DNA of 64,000 bases from Ailanthus altissimus (Eukaryota; Streptophyta; Magnoliopsida; Sapindales; Simaroubaceae), in contig OX327710.1 of NCBI GenBank assembly GCA_946807835.1, positions 12,078,501 through 12,142,500 of the forward strand. The letters are read 5' to 3'. A program made the position numbers and the translations under genes. The stretch's first letter is position 1, and each line of letters begins with the position of its first letter. The notes under the pieces are model-generated. The model had not been told where the DNA came from and did not search any database. It saw nothing but the letters and a program-made list of their open reading frames with translations. Below are positions 44,007 to 56,955 of the stretch, in pieces.

Positions 44007-45427
44007 TGACACATCCAGAATATATGAGTTTATTCCTAAGTGCAGGATTGTCAAAGTAATAAATAACTCAATGAGAACGGGGTCGATCCACAGGGAAGTA
44101 GAATTAAAATTACAAATTATAAACACTTTTAAGATAATTAATACAGTATAAGATGTTTGCAAATATTAATTCAATTAACCAATTCAATTAAAAGCTAAAG
44201 TTAGGGGGATCCACTATTGGCATAAGAAGTAAGAATATATTTAACTCTTGTTATAACTCAATTGGAATCCTCACACAAAGAAGGTTCCAACCCGAAAATA
44301 TAACAATTAAAGTTCATTATCATTTATATTGAGATTAGTATTTATTTCTTTTAATTATTATACATCAAATCTTATAAATGGGTTCAAGTATTTATTATGC
44401 CAATCTTTATATTTGTCTACAATAGATCAAGACTCTCACTTTATAAGAAAGGTTATATACACCAAATCTTGTAAATTCTTTCAAAAATTTATTGTGCTAA
44501 GTATAAAGTTTGTCAATAATAAATCAAGAATCACCACTTTAGAAGAAAGTGTATTAATTCTACAAACAAAATAAATACATCATATATAAATTTGCATAAC
44601 TTAAGAATGAAGTATTAAATTCATAAATAAGTGTTAAACATATCTTATTACCTTGCCAAGAGCTTCACCCTTTCAACTTAGCATAAAGAAAATTATTTAG
44701 ACATAATAAAACTAAAGAAAAAGAAAAGAAATGGAAGAAGAAATAATATGACTTAATAGTAAACAAGAGAAATGATATTACAAAGATATAGATACAAAGG
44801 ACAAGTATTTTGAACTAAATTCTAACTTTCTAATTACATCCTTTAGGCATAAACAAGTCACCTATTTATAGAAAAATATGGATAAATCAAGACAAATTTG
44901 GAGGGAACCACTTGGATGATGAAAGTGAAGAATTGTGGCAAAATAATTTGCATTGATTATCACTAAGACACCCACTTGATTATCCAATTTAGAATTGATG
45001 TGATCCGAATTAGCTGTCACTTAAAACATCAAAGTTATAGATAAGTCTCTTATCTTTCCAAATTGAGTTATCTCATTCGTATTGCTATAGTTATGAGACA
45101 AATACTGATGACTGTTCAAACTGAACCTGTACTGCAGATCAATTCTATTTTAGGCCATTTTCACCCTCTAAACACTCGTATTTCAAATGGTTTAGTGAAA
45201 TATAATATGTTAGCCCATTAAGTCATCTCTTCACAGGATCAAGAATCACTCCAATTGGATCTTTAGGTAGAAAGTTATGCCCATTTTACCAAACCTACCA
45301 CAAAATAATTAAAAGATAATTAGGTACAATATTGTAAACATACTTAAGTTAAGAAAATTAAATACACTAGTAATATAAAATAATGATATAAAACTCTTAT
45401 TAAATGTGTAATTTCAAGTGTTTATCA
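44007..45427 (-). repeat. 5' LTR of Athila-like element 2
   Basis: The sense strand begins TGATAAACAC, close to TGATGAACAC of the young element, and ends GTGTCA just before the primer site, a length of 1421 bp. No partner LTR is in the window because the element is truncated on the left. Its right edge cuts the Tekay integrase. Confidence 0.85.
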
Positions 45428-46030
45428 GTGCTTATGGCATTATGTAGGCTCTTCCAGAATATTGAAGTAAATCGAGGATCTCTATCAGATACAATTGACA
45501 TAGGCACTCCATAAAGCCTTACAATTTCATCAACATATAATTGGGCATACCTATCCATGGAATAAGCGGTGCATATTGAAATAAAATTTGTTGATTTTGT
45601 TAGCCTATTAATAATCACCATATAGCATTGTAACCCTTTTGTGTACTTGGCAACCCAACTATAAAATCCATGGCTATATGCTGCCATTTTCATTTTGGTA
45701 CCAATAAAGATTTCAATAACCTAGATGGTCTCTGATGTTCTACCTTAACTTGCTGACATGTCAAACATTGCTCTGTAAATTTTGCAATCTCTCTTTTCAT
45801 AGTAACCTATCAATAAATAGCTCATAGGTCTCGATACATCTTGGTACCTCCCGGATGGACAGTATATGGTGAACTATGAGTTTCAGTTAAGATCTCATTT
45901 TTCAACTCATTATTATTAGGCACATAAAGTCTACCTTCAAAATGTAGAGCTCCGTCATTAAAAATAGCAAAGCTAGGCCTTTTACCCAATGAAATTTCTT
46001 CCATAATTTTCTTCAGATGCACATCACTAC
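45428..46030 (-). pseudogene. Integrase remnant, Tekay-like element
   Basis: The zinc-binding part (45822-46022) has ILTETHSSPYTVHPGGTKMY. The core (to 45693) has YMVIINRLTKSTNFI and IVSDRDPRFTSIFWKSL with the second catalytic Asp. It is cut in the next residues by the LTR of element 2. A stop lies between the two parts. Confidence 0.88.
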
Positions 46031-46031
46031 C

Positions 46032-46700
46032 TTATGCTTCCTTAGTTCTCTTAATTAGGGTAGGCTGAATGGATATACTTGCAACATAAGCCCTATCATT
46101 GGCTCTTACCACTTCAATGCCAAGCTTTTCTAAATCCAACAAAATTAGATTTTGAGTAGTCAAAAGTGCTGTTATATGTCTTGAAGAATTTTTACTCAAA
46201 GCATCTGCTACAACATTAGCTTTCCCCAGATGATAGTTAATCACACAGTTATAATCCTTGACTAGTTCCAACTATCGACGTTGCCTCATATTTAACTCCT
46301 TTTGAGTAAAGAAGTATTTAAGACTTTTGTGGTCTATGTAAATTTCACACTTTTCTCCATAAAGATAATGCCTCCAAATTTTAAGAGCAAAAACTACTGC
46401 AGCCAACTCTAAATCATGAGTAGGGTAATTCTGCTTATAACTCTTTAGTTGTTGTGAGGCATATACCACTACCTTTTCATCCTGCATTAATACACAACCA
46501 AGCCATTTCTTGGAAGCATCACTATAAATCACAAATCCAGTAGAAGTAGAATGGATTGTTAGTATGGGAGCAGATACTAACCGATGCTTGAGTTCTTAAA
46601 AAAATTTCTCACATTCTTCTGACCACTGAAACTTGACATTCTTTCTTGTCAATTGAGTTAAAGGTGAAGCTATCTTAAAGAATCCTTCAACAAATCATTT
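46032..46700 (-). pseudogene. RNase H, Tekay-like element
   Basis: The frame at 46272-46532 has [36 protein letters not shown] and [12 protein letters not shown]. The frame at 46032-46271 continues with LVKDYNCVINYHLGKANVVADALS. These are the standard chromovirus RNase H blocks, separated by one stop. The part near 46600 links to RT. Confidence 0.9.
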
Positions 46701-47522
46701 ATAATATCCTGTCAGCCCAAGGAAACTCCGAACTTTTCCAACATTAGTTGGTCTGGACCAATTCACCACTGTTTCAATTTCACTTGGATCCACTAAAATT
46801 TTCTTTGAGGAAACAACATGTCCCAAAAATACCATTTGATCTAGCCAGAATTCACATTTCTTGAATTTTACATAAAGCTGCTTCTCCCTTAACACTTGTA
46901 GGACTTTTCTTAAATGTTCTTCATGCTCTCCCTTATTCTTAGAATACACTAAGATGTCATTAATGAACACAGTAACAAACCTATCTAAATAATCATTGAA
47001 TACTCTATTCATTAGATCCATAAAGGCAGAAAGTGTATTTGCCAACCCAAATGGCATCACAATAAACTCATAATGCCTATATCTAGTACGAAATATAGTC
47101 TTTGGAATGTTTTCTTTCTTGATCTTCAATTGATGATAGCCAAAATGAAGATCAATTTTTGAGGATACACAAGCTAATTGCAACTGATCGAATAAATCAT
47201 TGATTTTTGGAAGTGGATATTTATTCTTCATAGTCACACGGTTCAACTCTCGATAGTCAATGCATAATCTCATTGAACCATCCTTCTTCTTAACAAATAG
47301 AATTGGAGCACCCCAAGGTGAAACACTCGGGCGAATAAACCCCTTCTCAAGTAATTCATGTAGCTGTTCCTTCAACTCTTTAAGCTCTACTGGTGCCATA
47401 TGATAAGGTGTTTTAGATATAGGAGTGGTTTTTAGTAGAAGTTTTATAGTGAATTCGATCTCTCGGTCTGGTGGAACTCCAGGTAAATCTTTAGGAAAGA
47501 CATCTATAAACTCATTCACCAC
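46695..47522 (-). pseudogene. Reverse transcriptase, Tekay-like element
   Basis: 275 open codons run from [17 protein letters not shown] through [54 protein letters not shown] and [12 protein letters not shown] to the catalytic block. The block reads [11 protein letters not shown] (about 46937-46967) where the family has [11 protein letters not shown], so the first catalytic Asp is Asn. The fold is preserved but the enzyme should be inactive. Confidence 0.92.
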
Positions 47523-47667
47523 TGGAACCTTGTATTTTCACTTCTTTTTTCTTTGTATCCACTACAGTGGCTAAGAAACACTGACAACCCTTCTTAAGAC
47601 TTTACTAAGCTTGTAAAACAGATATTACTTTTGGCAAAGAGCATAACGTAGAACCAATCAAACTAAC

Positions 47668-47970
47668 CTATTCAAGATGGTATATAGACAACCAATCCAT
47701 GCCAAATATAACATCAAAATCATACATATTCAAGATTATCAAATCTGCTTGTACCACCTTATCTTTAATTTTAATTTTACTTGATTTTACCACATTCGTA
47801 GCACACATCAAATCTTCTGAAGGAGTTGCAACACATAAATCTACACCCAAAGGTTCTAGCACAACACTCATATTACTAACAAATGCATATGACATAAATA
47901 AATAGGTAGAACCCGAATATAAAAGAGCTAAATCATGCTGGCCGGATATGAAAATTGTACCTGTCACCAC
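47668..47970 (-). pseudogene. Protease region, Tekay-like element
   Basis: 100 codons: MVTGTIFISGQHDLALLYSG, then STYLFMSYAF, VVQADLIILNMYDFDVIFGM and DWLSIY. The family has a DSGSTHSF-type active site; here the Asp is replaced by Tyr (YSGSTYLF), so catalysis is lost. The VILG/FDVILGMDWL flap-distal block is preserved. Confidence 0.85.
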
Positions 47971-48059
47971 AGAAGGTGAATCATTTGCTTCTTTCCTGGT
48001 AAGAGCATAGACTCTTGCTTGAGCTTTCTGATCATTCCTAAATCCTCCTTGATCATTCT

Positions 48060-48981
48060 TTATCTCTGGATAATTCTAAATAAAATGACCAGTCTTTCCA
48101 CACTTAAAACAAGCTCCACTCTTCTTGAAATACACCCCTCCATGTTGTTTCTCACATGTATTGCATAATGGGAAATCTTTCTTTTTAATGTCATCATTCC
48201 TCTGCCTCTTCTTTCCTTTCCACCTGTCAAACTTTTTCTGATTATTCTTAACCCAGGGTTTCTTTTCTGATCGATGCTGACCCACATGTTTAGACTCAGA
48301 TGGAGCTGCTAATTCTTCATCCTTTGCTAATAATTTAGCCCTCTATAATACTGCATTGTATGTCTGGAGATCAAGTACAGAGAGTAACCTTCTCACTTCT
48401 AGTTTAAGACCCATCTGAAATCGCTTAGCCTTATGTGCTTTCATATCTACTACGTGGGGAGCAAACCTAGACAACTCCTTAAACTTCCTCTCATATTCTG
48501 TCACTGACATTATACCCTGAGTAAGGTGTATAAATTCTGCTTCTTTCTCATCTTTTAGGGACTGGGAAAAGTATTTTTCATTAAATACTTCTTTGAATAT
48601 TTCCCATGTCATCTTGTTCTTATCAACATTCAGCATTTGCATGGTCATCTCCCATCAATGACTGGCTCTCTCTTTGAGCATGTAAGTGGCACAAGTCACT
48701 TTATGTGAATCTGAATAATCGAGGAGACGGAATATCTTTTCCAACTCACGGATTCACTCCTTAGCAACCAGCGGGTCTTTTGAGCCTTCAAATGATGATG
48801 GTTGCAGTTTTCTGAATTGCTCAATAACATGAAAATTATCATTATGGTCTGCTTTGGGTCGTTGTTGTTGGAGCACATTAGTCACTACTTGAACAATATT
48901 TTGGATGGTAGCAGGGTTTTCTCCTGAAGTACTCTCATTCACAATATTAGCACTTCTAGTAATTCTTGGATTACGCCCCAT
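48060..48981 (-). pseudogene. gag: gag, Tekay-like element
   Basis: The likely start is ATG at 48981 (MGRNPRITRS). The capsid core is at 48343-48648 with MTWEIFKEVFNEKYFSQSL, EFIHLTQGIMSVTEYERKF and ELSRFAPHVV. The zinc knuckle near 48090 reads CFKCGKTGHFI followed by a stop and NYP, with the last Cys changed to Tyr. Frameshifts separate the parts. Confidence 0.87.
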
Positions 48982-49124
48982 TTTTTTAAAATCATAAAAA
49001 ATAAGTAAGTAAGATATCAAACAAATCTATATATATATAAATAAGCACATATACAATCTTAAGGATTTGGCATCGGTTGGGTTCCCTTGACTAGACATAT
49101 AAAGTTTACAAAATCCTATTCTTA

Positions 49125-49136
49125 GCTCTGATACCA
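49125..49136 (-). promoter_or_regulatory. Primer-binding site (initiator tRNA-Met), Tekay-like
   Basis: The sense strand reads TGGTATCAGAGC, the complement of the plant initiator tRNA-Met 3' end, eight bases from the LTR edge at 49145. Confidence 0.93.
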
Positions 49137-49144
49137 CTAAAAGC

Positions 49145-51801
49145 TGTCATGCCCCAGACTCAAAAGATCCGACACACAACATAACTTACATTCATTCAAT
49201 AATAAGCACACATACAATCTTAATGTTTCTACTATATTCCTAAATTCTTATTTACGGGTTGGTCTCATGTTTAAAATATAAACATAAATATTTATTGACA
49301 ATATTTAAACATTCATTTCAATTTTTCATAATTATAACAATTGAATTATAATTGGGGTAAATAGTAAACCGGAGATACGTAGAGTTTTCTCAGAGATTAA
49401 CAATCTACTATGTCACCAGTAGCAACTTTGTTACTGGAAGCCCATAATAATTTATTGTAAATTCTTACTTTAACTCAACCCATAACCATACTTAATAAAT
49501 AATACATAAGTATTTATTCAATAGAGACAAATCAAATATCTTAACCCATGTGTCCTCAAATGAAACACTCAGCAACCTAGCAACTTAGGAAACTCAAGGA
49601 ACAGTAAAAGCCTTGCCAAATCCGCTAAGCACATATGTACCTTATTTACCTGAAATCACCATAAACTATAATGAGTATAAAACTCAGTAAGCATATTAGT
49701 TTTGCATATATCAAATACAAATACATATATATACACAATGCATGTGTATGATATGCTGTGATAAAGCAAAATCAAAATCTTATCAAATCATATGTCAGGT
49801 AAGCGCTTACACATTCTTTCAAAACATATAATAGGAATACCATCACTCAACTACTACTTAGTAGGACTTCCATATCACATATCACATAATGATCCAAATG
49901 TCACTCGTAGGTGACATACCGTATAAGAGGAATAATACAAATGAGGTTTTAAATTCATATATATAATATTCATGCCCAAAGGTAAAAGCTAAACCCTCAC
50001 CCTGATCATCGATGAGTCCTCTCACATGCATCAATACACCACTACATGAATGCGATGACTTACTCTTCTTTTAGGTACCAATAGGATCCTCCTTACATAC
50101 GAAACACATAACATATACCAATTCCGAAGGAAAGGCCATACATAAAGGCTCCACAAATCACATAAAAGGCATACTAAATCAACAGTGAGTTCAAGCATTC
50201 TCAAAACACAAAATGTATCCCATGGACATATTACACTTCAAAAGCTCTCTTTGTTAAACACATTTCATTTTGAAGGTCACTTTCAAAAATACATATATGT
50301 TATGTATGTCCATGTTCACATTCATAAACACATGTCTTCACATTTCATATCAAAATATAATTTGACATAACATAAACATATTCCTAACCACATTTACAAA
50401 ATCATACATAACAATTACTATGTTTATCAATATTCACATAAAACACTTTAAATAGGTTACACAATTACACATATTGCATTTATCACATCGAATTGGTCTA
50501 ATTACTTGGTTTTTTAAAACTTGTCATTCTAAATTTTCTTATACATCACATGATGTTCAATTACTCCAAAATCAGAATATATTATTCTTGACTCATATAT
50601 CCTTATTATGTATGAATATTATATTATAATTCCTACACAATCCATTCCATAAACACCATTAAATCCAAATTATAATCCTGACAGGATCAAGATATTTACT
50701 GAATAGTATTCAATCTCCCAATTTTATAAAATCATATACTAACTCAAAAATTATAAAACTACCACAGAATTACTCTTGACACATATCTCAATCTATAATA
50801 AACATTTCACTTGAAAATCACTGGTAAAAGTATTTTAAAACTATTTTATTCTATAGCTTTGAAAATCTGTTAATCAAATACTACAATGAGCTGACACTCT
50901 TTAGCAAATCATAACAATTTAACCACATTGAGCTAAATTTTTAATTTTGAGTATATCATATTAGACATATAAACTTATCATATTTCATAAATTCATATTT
51001 TTTGAAGATCATTCAGTAGATCAAAAATTATTTGTCACTGTATCATACTGTTAACACAAAAAATTTCTAAAATTTTAGGGTCATTTTGGTAAATTCACTA
51101 CAACTTTAATTTCTGAAAATTTTAATCTATTCAAAGTCTCAAATGGTGGTAGACATGTCTAATTTCATACTCAAAATTTAAAATCAAAATCAAAGCACAA
51201 CAATTTATAAAAGTTTTCGATCAAGAGACTATCAAGAAGAAATTCTGCAATTTATCATGATTTATTAAGTTATCTACATAATCATCATCAATTCTCATAA
51301 TATCTTACGAAATCCACATCAAATCCTCAATTGTACATATTTCAAAAATCAAAACTTAAAGGAATGAACTAAATTAACACCAAGAAACTAAGAAAGGGTT
51401 ATAATATACCTTTTAAAGCTTAAATTTCAACTTTCTTCCTCCTTTTCTTTTTCTTTTTTTTCTTCTCTTTCTCTCCCCTTCTTTCTCTATTTTCTCACTC
51501 TAAAAGAGGTGACTCGACCAAAATGAGTGCATTAGGGTTTCAAAAGTGTATTTTTATACTAAGAGGCTAATTTTTAGTATTTATAAATTAGCCCCCAAAA
51601 CGTTCAAAGTATTATAATTTGGTTCCTAAAATAAATCTAAAGTCTTGCAAATAAATCCAATACTTATAATATGTCCTTAAATTATACAAACACTACTAAT
51701 AATAATACATAAATTAAGTATCACCTACATACAAATAAATATGTATATATATATATATATAAATACTTATTTTTACCGATTGTGGATAAATGGTTATTAC
51801 A
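49145..51801 (-). repeat. 5' LTR of the Tekay-like element
   Basis: On the plus strand it reads TGTCATGCCC to GGTTATTACA (2657 bp); the sense strand thus begins TGTAATAACC and ends GGGCATGACA. It is homologous to the solo LTR at 34220 and the fragment at 1. The right flank CTCTC (51802-51806) is the expected target repeat, but its partner lies beyond the truncation. Confidence 0.93.
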
Positions 51802-51804
51802 CTC

Positions 51805-53680
51805 TCTGAATGAGTATATTCTTGAAAATATTGGATTGTCTTTGGTTGTTAAAAGGCACGAGTACTCTCATCTGTTTTAGTTCTCAATCAATATTGGAGG
51901 AGCCTCAAGAGCAGTGCTTGACCCGTTAAAGAAGAGACTCATCGGTCACAAATCAAGGGCTCTACACTTATAGAGTGAAAAGAGACTAATTTGATGCAAA
52001 TGTGGTGACAAGCACTAATTAAACTTAGATTGAACTCGGCTAATTTAGACTTGTTAGCAAAGTCTAAAATTAGCCTTATGTTGAGCTAAACCACTTTAGA
52101 CTTTAATAGATCGGCCTAGTTTCTTGGTGGCAACAAAAAAAGGTACTTATGATCATACTCTATTATATTACTCTTCCATTAGAATATTATTTCTATGACT
52201 ATGTAATGTTCCAAACATATCGCCAATAAAATAATTAATTTGAAGTAATTAAAAGGCATAATTAAGCATGATAAAATGCACATATACCTAACAATCAAAC
52301 CAAAAGGTCAAATATAATGACAAATAAGGGGGAAAAGAGAGTGCAAAATGAGTAATTAATTCTCATAAAGAAAGATACAAAGATTAACTCGATGTCTCGA
52401 TCACGTATAGTGAACATTAACACTTCATTTGAAAAGTTTATGCTTTACTGCATCATATTCTTACATGTGTTAGAAAACACAATAGTCCAGTTGGCAAACT
52501 TACATTGCATCCTAATTATGCTTTTGTTGGGCAATCCCAACCAAAGCAGACACATCATTCATTTAAATTTTAAATAATTTCTTAAATGTTGAGAACTGAT
52601 CATACGATATGTCGTTCTATGATGATTTGACACGGAAAGTGTGTAGTCTAAGAATTTTTCATTTTTGCTTTTGACAGGATAAGAGCTATAAATTATAATA
52701 TTGGTACACAAGTTCATTGTTCTCACACATGAATCCTTCCAACAAAATATGATAATAATTATGTTATGATTAAATGCTATACATCTTAAAAGTAAGTCCT
52801 CCTCCAACTTGATAATGTGAATGAACTAATAATTACAAAAGTTAATAACAATGTCCACATTATTTTTTCTAAACTATGGGACCCAAATCTTAGATTGTCT
52901 TTGAACAAATTATTGTAACTTTTTTTTTCTCTCTCTTTGAGCACTTAAATTATTGTATCTCAATCTTACTATTTGCATTAGGTTATTGGAATAAAAATTT
53001 GAAAGATGATGTTTTTACTCTTATTTTGTATAATCTCCCTTCATTATTTAAATTTTTTGATAGTTACAAGTTTACTATTGAATGAAATGATGAAAAATAA
53101 TTATAATTCGATAGTTATTTTGTATTAATTTAAGAAATATTTATATCACATGATTTTTAAACAATTCTGTTATGTACACCTCGTTTTTTGTTTAATTACA
53201 ATATATATTTTTATTATATTTGATATTTTAAATAATAAAATATTATATATAAAATAAAAAATGTCTTAAAAGGAAAAAGTAAAATTTATATTTTCTACAA
53301 AATTATGGCTCTTTCTAGAAAATAATGTTTCATAATTGAAAAATAAACGATGATGTAAAAGGTGTGTTAAAAAAAATAATTAAATAAAAAATATTATAAA
53401 TGTTAAGAAAATTTTAAAAGTAATTAAAATTTATTTAGGGTGTTTTAAATTTTAATAGAGTGTATTTATAAATGAAGTGTCAAAACACAAAAATGTGAGG
53501 TGAAATATTACATGCTTTAGAAATGTAGCACCACTCATCTGTTTTTTTTTTTTTTTGAATAACATCACTCATCTGTCGATACCACAAAACATGAAGTTAA
53601 TTTAATGGGCTTGGTGAGCCCAAACTATCAATGGGCCTAATCCTTTTTACATAAAGCTACCGATCCATCATCACCTCTCT
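51805..53680. repeat. Duplicated block, copy 2
   Basis: Homologous to 29630-31370. The left edge coincides with the end of the Tekay LTR, so the element inserted at the boundary visible in copy 1 as GCTCTTTGAATG. The right edge leaves homology at about 53680, where copy 1 continues into copia-derived sequence. About 130 bases (52340-52470) are present only here. Confidence 0.85.
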
Positions 53681-53822
53681 TGACTTTTGCATATAATTGT
53701 TGGTTAGGTAATAATTTAAGATTCTCAAGAGGAAATTGTCTTGGAAGTTGTGTGTGTATCTTCAATTTTCCAAATGGATTAATTGCAAAATTATCATATT
53801 TTAAAGTAGATTGTTTTTTCAT
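53637..53822 (-). pseudogene. Possible fragment of a host gene
   Basis: 61 open codons on the minus strand, MKKQSTLKYDNFAINPFGKL through RQFPLENLKLLPNQQLYAKV to GDDGSVALCKKD, have a non-repetitive, balanced composition unlike the chance frames around them. I do not recognise the family. It overlaps the edge of the duplicated block: copy 1 keeps only the last few codons' worth of similar sequence. It may be one exon or a captured fragment; no splice signals could be assigned with confidence. Confidence 0.3.
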
Positions 53823-55119
53823 AATTTTTTTAGAACTTCAATTTGGATGTGCTTTCATTTGGGAGAAGAACAGGTGGATTTCTTATTCATTCATCACACT
53901 AAATTATAAAAATATTATTAGTCATTTTTTAGTCATATTAATGTGACAAAATAGATTCTCTATTCTACTTTGTCAAAATTATTAGGATGATTCCAAGGCT
54001 TGTAAGAAGTTAACAATGCTTCGATACCATAAATAGCCAAAACAAGTTAGAGAATGATCAAGATATATATCATTCATTCTGAATACAAAGGCTATAAAAA
54101 TCAGAAAAAGAAAAGGTAAAACAAATAGGTAAATCTGCATAATATTTGCAGAGTAAGTTAAAATCAGATTAATGTTGTACTTATCTTCAGAAAAAAAAAA
54201 TTATTTGATTCTCATTATCACACATTCACAAAAAGTATTTAATTTTATTTTTCTCTAAATTCTCTCAAATTAGCCAATTCACATCTTCCTTCAATCCTTC
54301 TCTAAATTTTCTTTTTTACTTCCCAAAAAGAGTAAATATTGATTTTGGAGTTGAAGTGTGCAACTAGCTATGACTTTGTCTACCTACTTTCTATCGAAAG
54401 AAAAAGGGCGTCAAGGAGTTGACAGATAGCCATTTCAGTTTTCAAACTCACTTCTTACGACTTCAACATAGATAGAGTAATAAATTTTTATCAGTTTTCC
54501 TCCAACATTTCAAATAATTTACATTGAATTTGTTATTAAAATTAAGTATTTTTTTTCCCATTTGTATTAAATGAATTTTAAGATAGGTTATATTGTTTAT
54601 AGTTGAAGTTAAAAATTGAATTGAAAAAACAGAAAAAAAGAAATGAGATAAAAATTATGAATATAAATCTTTAGAAATGAAAGTTATTATTATTTAGTTC
54701 ATTTATTCATATTATGTTTTCTTAAGAACAAAGACCGGCGAAAATTCATGTAACTAAATCTCTCAAAAACTTTATGTTTCACGAGTTAGAAATTCGTAAT
54801 ATTCATGTCTAACTAATACTTTATGCAAAAATGATTGATAGTTTTAGAACATGAGAAATGCATTTTTCTTATAACCTCGTATTAGTCACTTAAAAGTTTA
54901 TTCAATTTAATATATTACAATGTATATGAAGTTTCATGAATCCGAATTTCCACTGTTAATTATTTTCTTGTCCTTGCACTAATACCATTTTCAAATAAAC
55001 AAAAGTAATAATTATCTTCTTGTTAAAAAACATACTTCAATACTGAAATTAGTATTTAAAGAAAAAAAAAAGTGTTGTGTATAAAGGAATTTATGCAAGA
55101 AAAATAATAAAAGATAGCA
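53823..55119. other. Spacer without recognised gene
   Basis: AT-rich, non-repetitive within the window. A plus-strand frame (53680-53946) overlaps the possible gene fragment in antisense and has no recognised motif. Nothing else is supported. Confidence 0.45.
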
Positions 55120-55124
55120 AATAG

Positions 55125-55295
55125 GATATGTCGTGCTGGGCCGTATATCACGACTTATCGTGCTGTGCTGGCACAGGCCCATCATAGTTCATTGTGCTAT
55201 GTTAACACAGGACTATTATGGATCACGTCCTAGCACAAGTCCGTGATAGGTCGTGCCTGGCATGGGCCCATCACAACACAACTCATGGGCTATAC
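55125..55295. repeat. GC-rich subterminal repeats of a hAT element
   Basis: A locally GC-rich stretch repeats short words such as GTCGTGCTGGGCC, CGTGCTGTGCTGG, GTCGTGCCTGGC and GGGCCCATCAC in both orientations. Such arrays are typical of subterminal transposase-binding regions of plant hAT elements, and hAT coding sequence follows 500 bases to the right. Confidence 0.55.
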
Positions 55296-55779
55296 CTTTT
55301 TTTTAAAAAAAATTGAAGTGTTTTTAATTTTACTTTGTTATGTTTTAAAATACTTTTCTTAATAATTTATAATTATTTTTCTTACAAAATATTTTAAAAT
55401 TTTTAATTACAATTATTTTAATTATAACGACAATTAAAATTAATAATTATAATGACAATTAAAATTAATAATTATAATAACAATTAATATTATAAATTTA
55501 TAATTTATATTGGACTAAAAATTTAAAATTGTGTTATAATCATATTTCATAAATTCATAATTTAAAATTTAAAATTGCAATTACATTAAAGATAAAACAT
55601 TTATTGATATTATTCTAAATTTAAAATTATTGTATACAAATACTTATAAATAGTTAATTTTACATCAATAGTTACAATACATTCCAATTAGATTGGCACT
55701 TATTCAAGTATCTATTATTTATAAATTCAATCCTTATTACATCATTATAGTTACAATATGAATTTTTATTTCTAGATTC

Positions 55780-56950
55780 TAACGAATAAATATCAAAGTG
55801 AAAAATTTTGAAAATCTTTTATTATCTTTCTCACCAATTTTGCTTTCAATCTTCTGAATCTTCCCAATCTTTTATGCATACTAAAGCCTCTAAAATGTTT
55901 TATGTTTGCTCGCTGCTTGTCCAATATCCTGACACTTATAGTAAAAGTAGATTTTGATGCTACAATGGATATCAAAAGTATTAATAGATCTCAAGTAAAC
56001 TCTTTGTTTGATTTTCACTATGACAAAATATTAATTTCTCTTTGCTGTTATCTACTAACATAGAAAAGTAGTCAATATCAATAACTTTTTTCAATTCAAA
56101 AGTAGTACAAATGTTGAAACTAAAACCTACATTGCTTTATCTTTTAACAAAATAGTCTAAGTAGCTTGATCATAAACAAGCTGTCATGTGTTTCTTCTAT
56201 AGCTACAGTTGATCCAAATTTATTCTCATAAAAAATAAATAATTGTGAAATAAAATTAAAAATTTCGTCAAAATCATAATAAAGTCTAAAGTTTAAATTT
56301 TTTTAGATCTCAGAAATTAAAACTTTTATACCAGATTAATTGATTCTGAGATTCATTATGCCTGCATAAATAAATAATATATGAATTTCTCTCCAATATT
56401 TTTGAAAGTTAATCTCCATAACAATGCAAATATTAAAAAATATAGAATTATCTTTATATTTAACAAAAGTATCACTAATAATATATATGTGAGTTAAAGC
56501 AATAGAAGATGAAGGCTGATACACACATGAGCATGCTAACGTGGTATTATAAAATACTTTTAAGAAATGCATATAATAAAATACAATTTTTTAATCTTCA
56601 TTATTTAGTATATTGTCATTCATTTTATTATTATAATAATATGTAATATAATCATTAAAACCTACACAAAATTCCACCATCATATATATGGCATTCTAAC
56701 GAGTTTTCACGTCAAGTTTGAACTTTCTATTATCCATTCTAAAATTACTTAACACGGTTTTAAATTTTTGTCATCTAGCAGATGATGAAGCAATAAATTT
56801 TATTGCTTTTATAATATTTTTAATTTAAGAATTAATTATATTGAAACAATCTTAATTAAATTAAGAAAATGACAAGAACACCTCAAATGAAAAATAAAAC
56901 TTGAACCGTGCACAGTATTAATTAAATTAAAAATAAATCTATAGCAACAA
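55780..56950 (-). pseudogene. hAT transposase remnant
   Basis: The minus-strand frame at 55793-55975 begins MISIVASKSTFTISVRILDK, matching the SxVASESAFSTxGRxLD block of the hAT C-terminal dimerisation domain. Upstream, 56336-56572 reads LKVFYNTTLACSCVY, YIISDTFVKY and EINFQKYWREIHILFIYAG, matching the FYxxT and KxxKYW blocks of the RNase H-like region. Stops break the rest and no BED zinc finger is seen. The right limit is set by the retrotransposon at 56956. Confidence 0.75.
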
Positions 56951-56955
56951 TATTT

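Larger units (their letters stand above)
38690..45427 (-). mobile_element. Truncated Athila-like retrotransposon 2
   Basis: On the minus strand: 5' LTR (45427-44007), primer site, leader with hairpin modules, gag, protease, RT, RNase H, and an integrase that stops in its core near 38690. The 3' LTR and any accessory genes are missing at the junction with copy B of the copia segment. It inserted into the integrase of the Tekay-like element at 45428. It is related to the young element but more decayed. Confidence 0.9.
45428..51801 (-). mobile_element. Tekay-like (chromovirus) Ty3/gypsy element, truncated
   Basis: On the minus strand: 5' LTR 51801-49145, tRNA-Met primer site, gag, protease, RT, RNase H, and integrase up to 45428, where Athila-like element 2 inserted. 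The rest of the integrase, any chromodomain and the 3' LTR are not in the window. RT and gag sequence, the long LTR and the primer site fit the Tekay (Del) lineage. Several catalytic residues are lost, so the element is dead. Confidence 0.9.
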
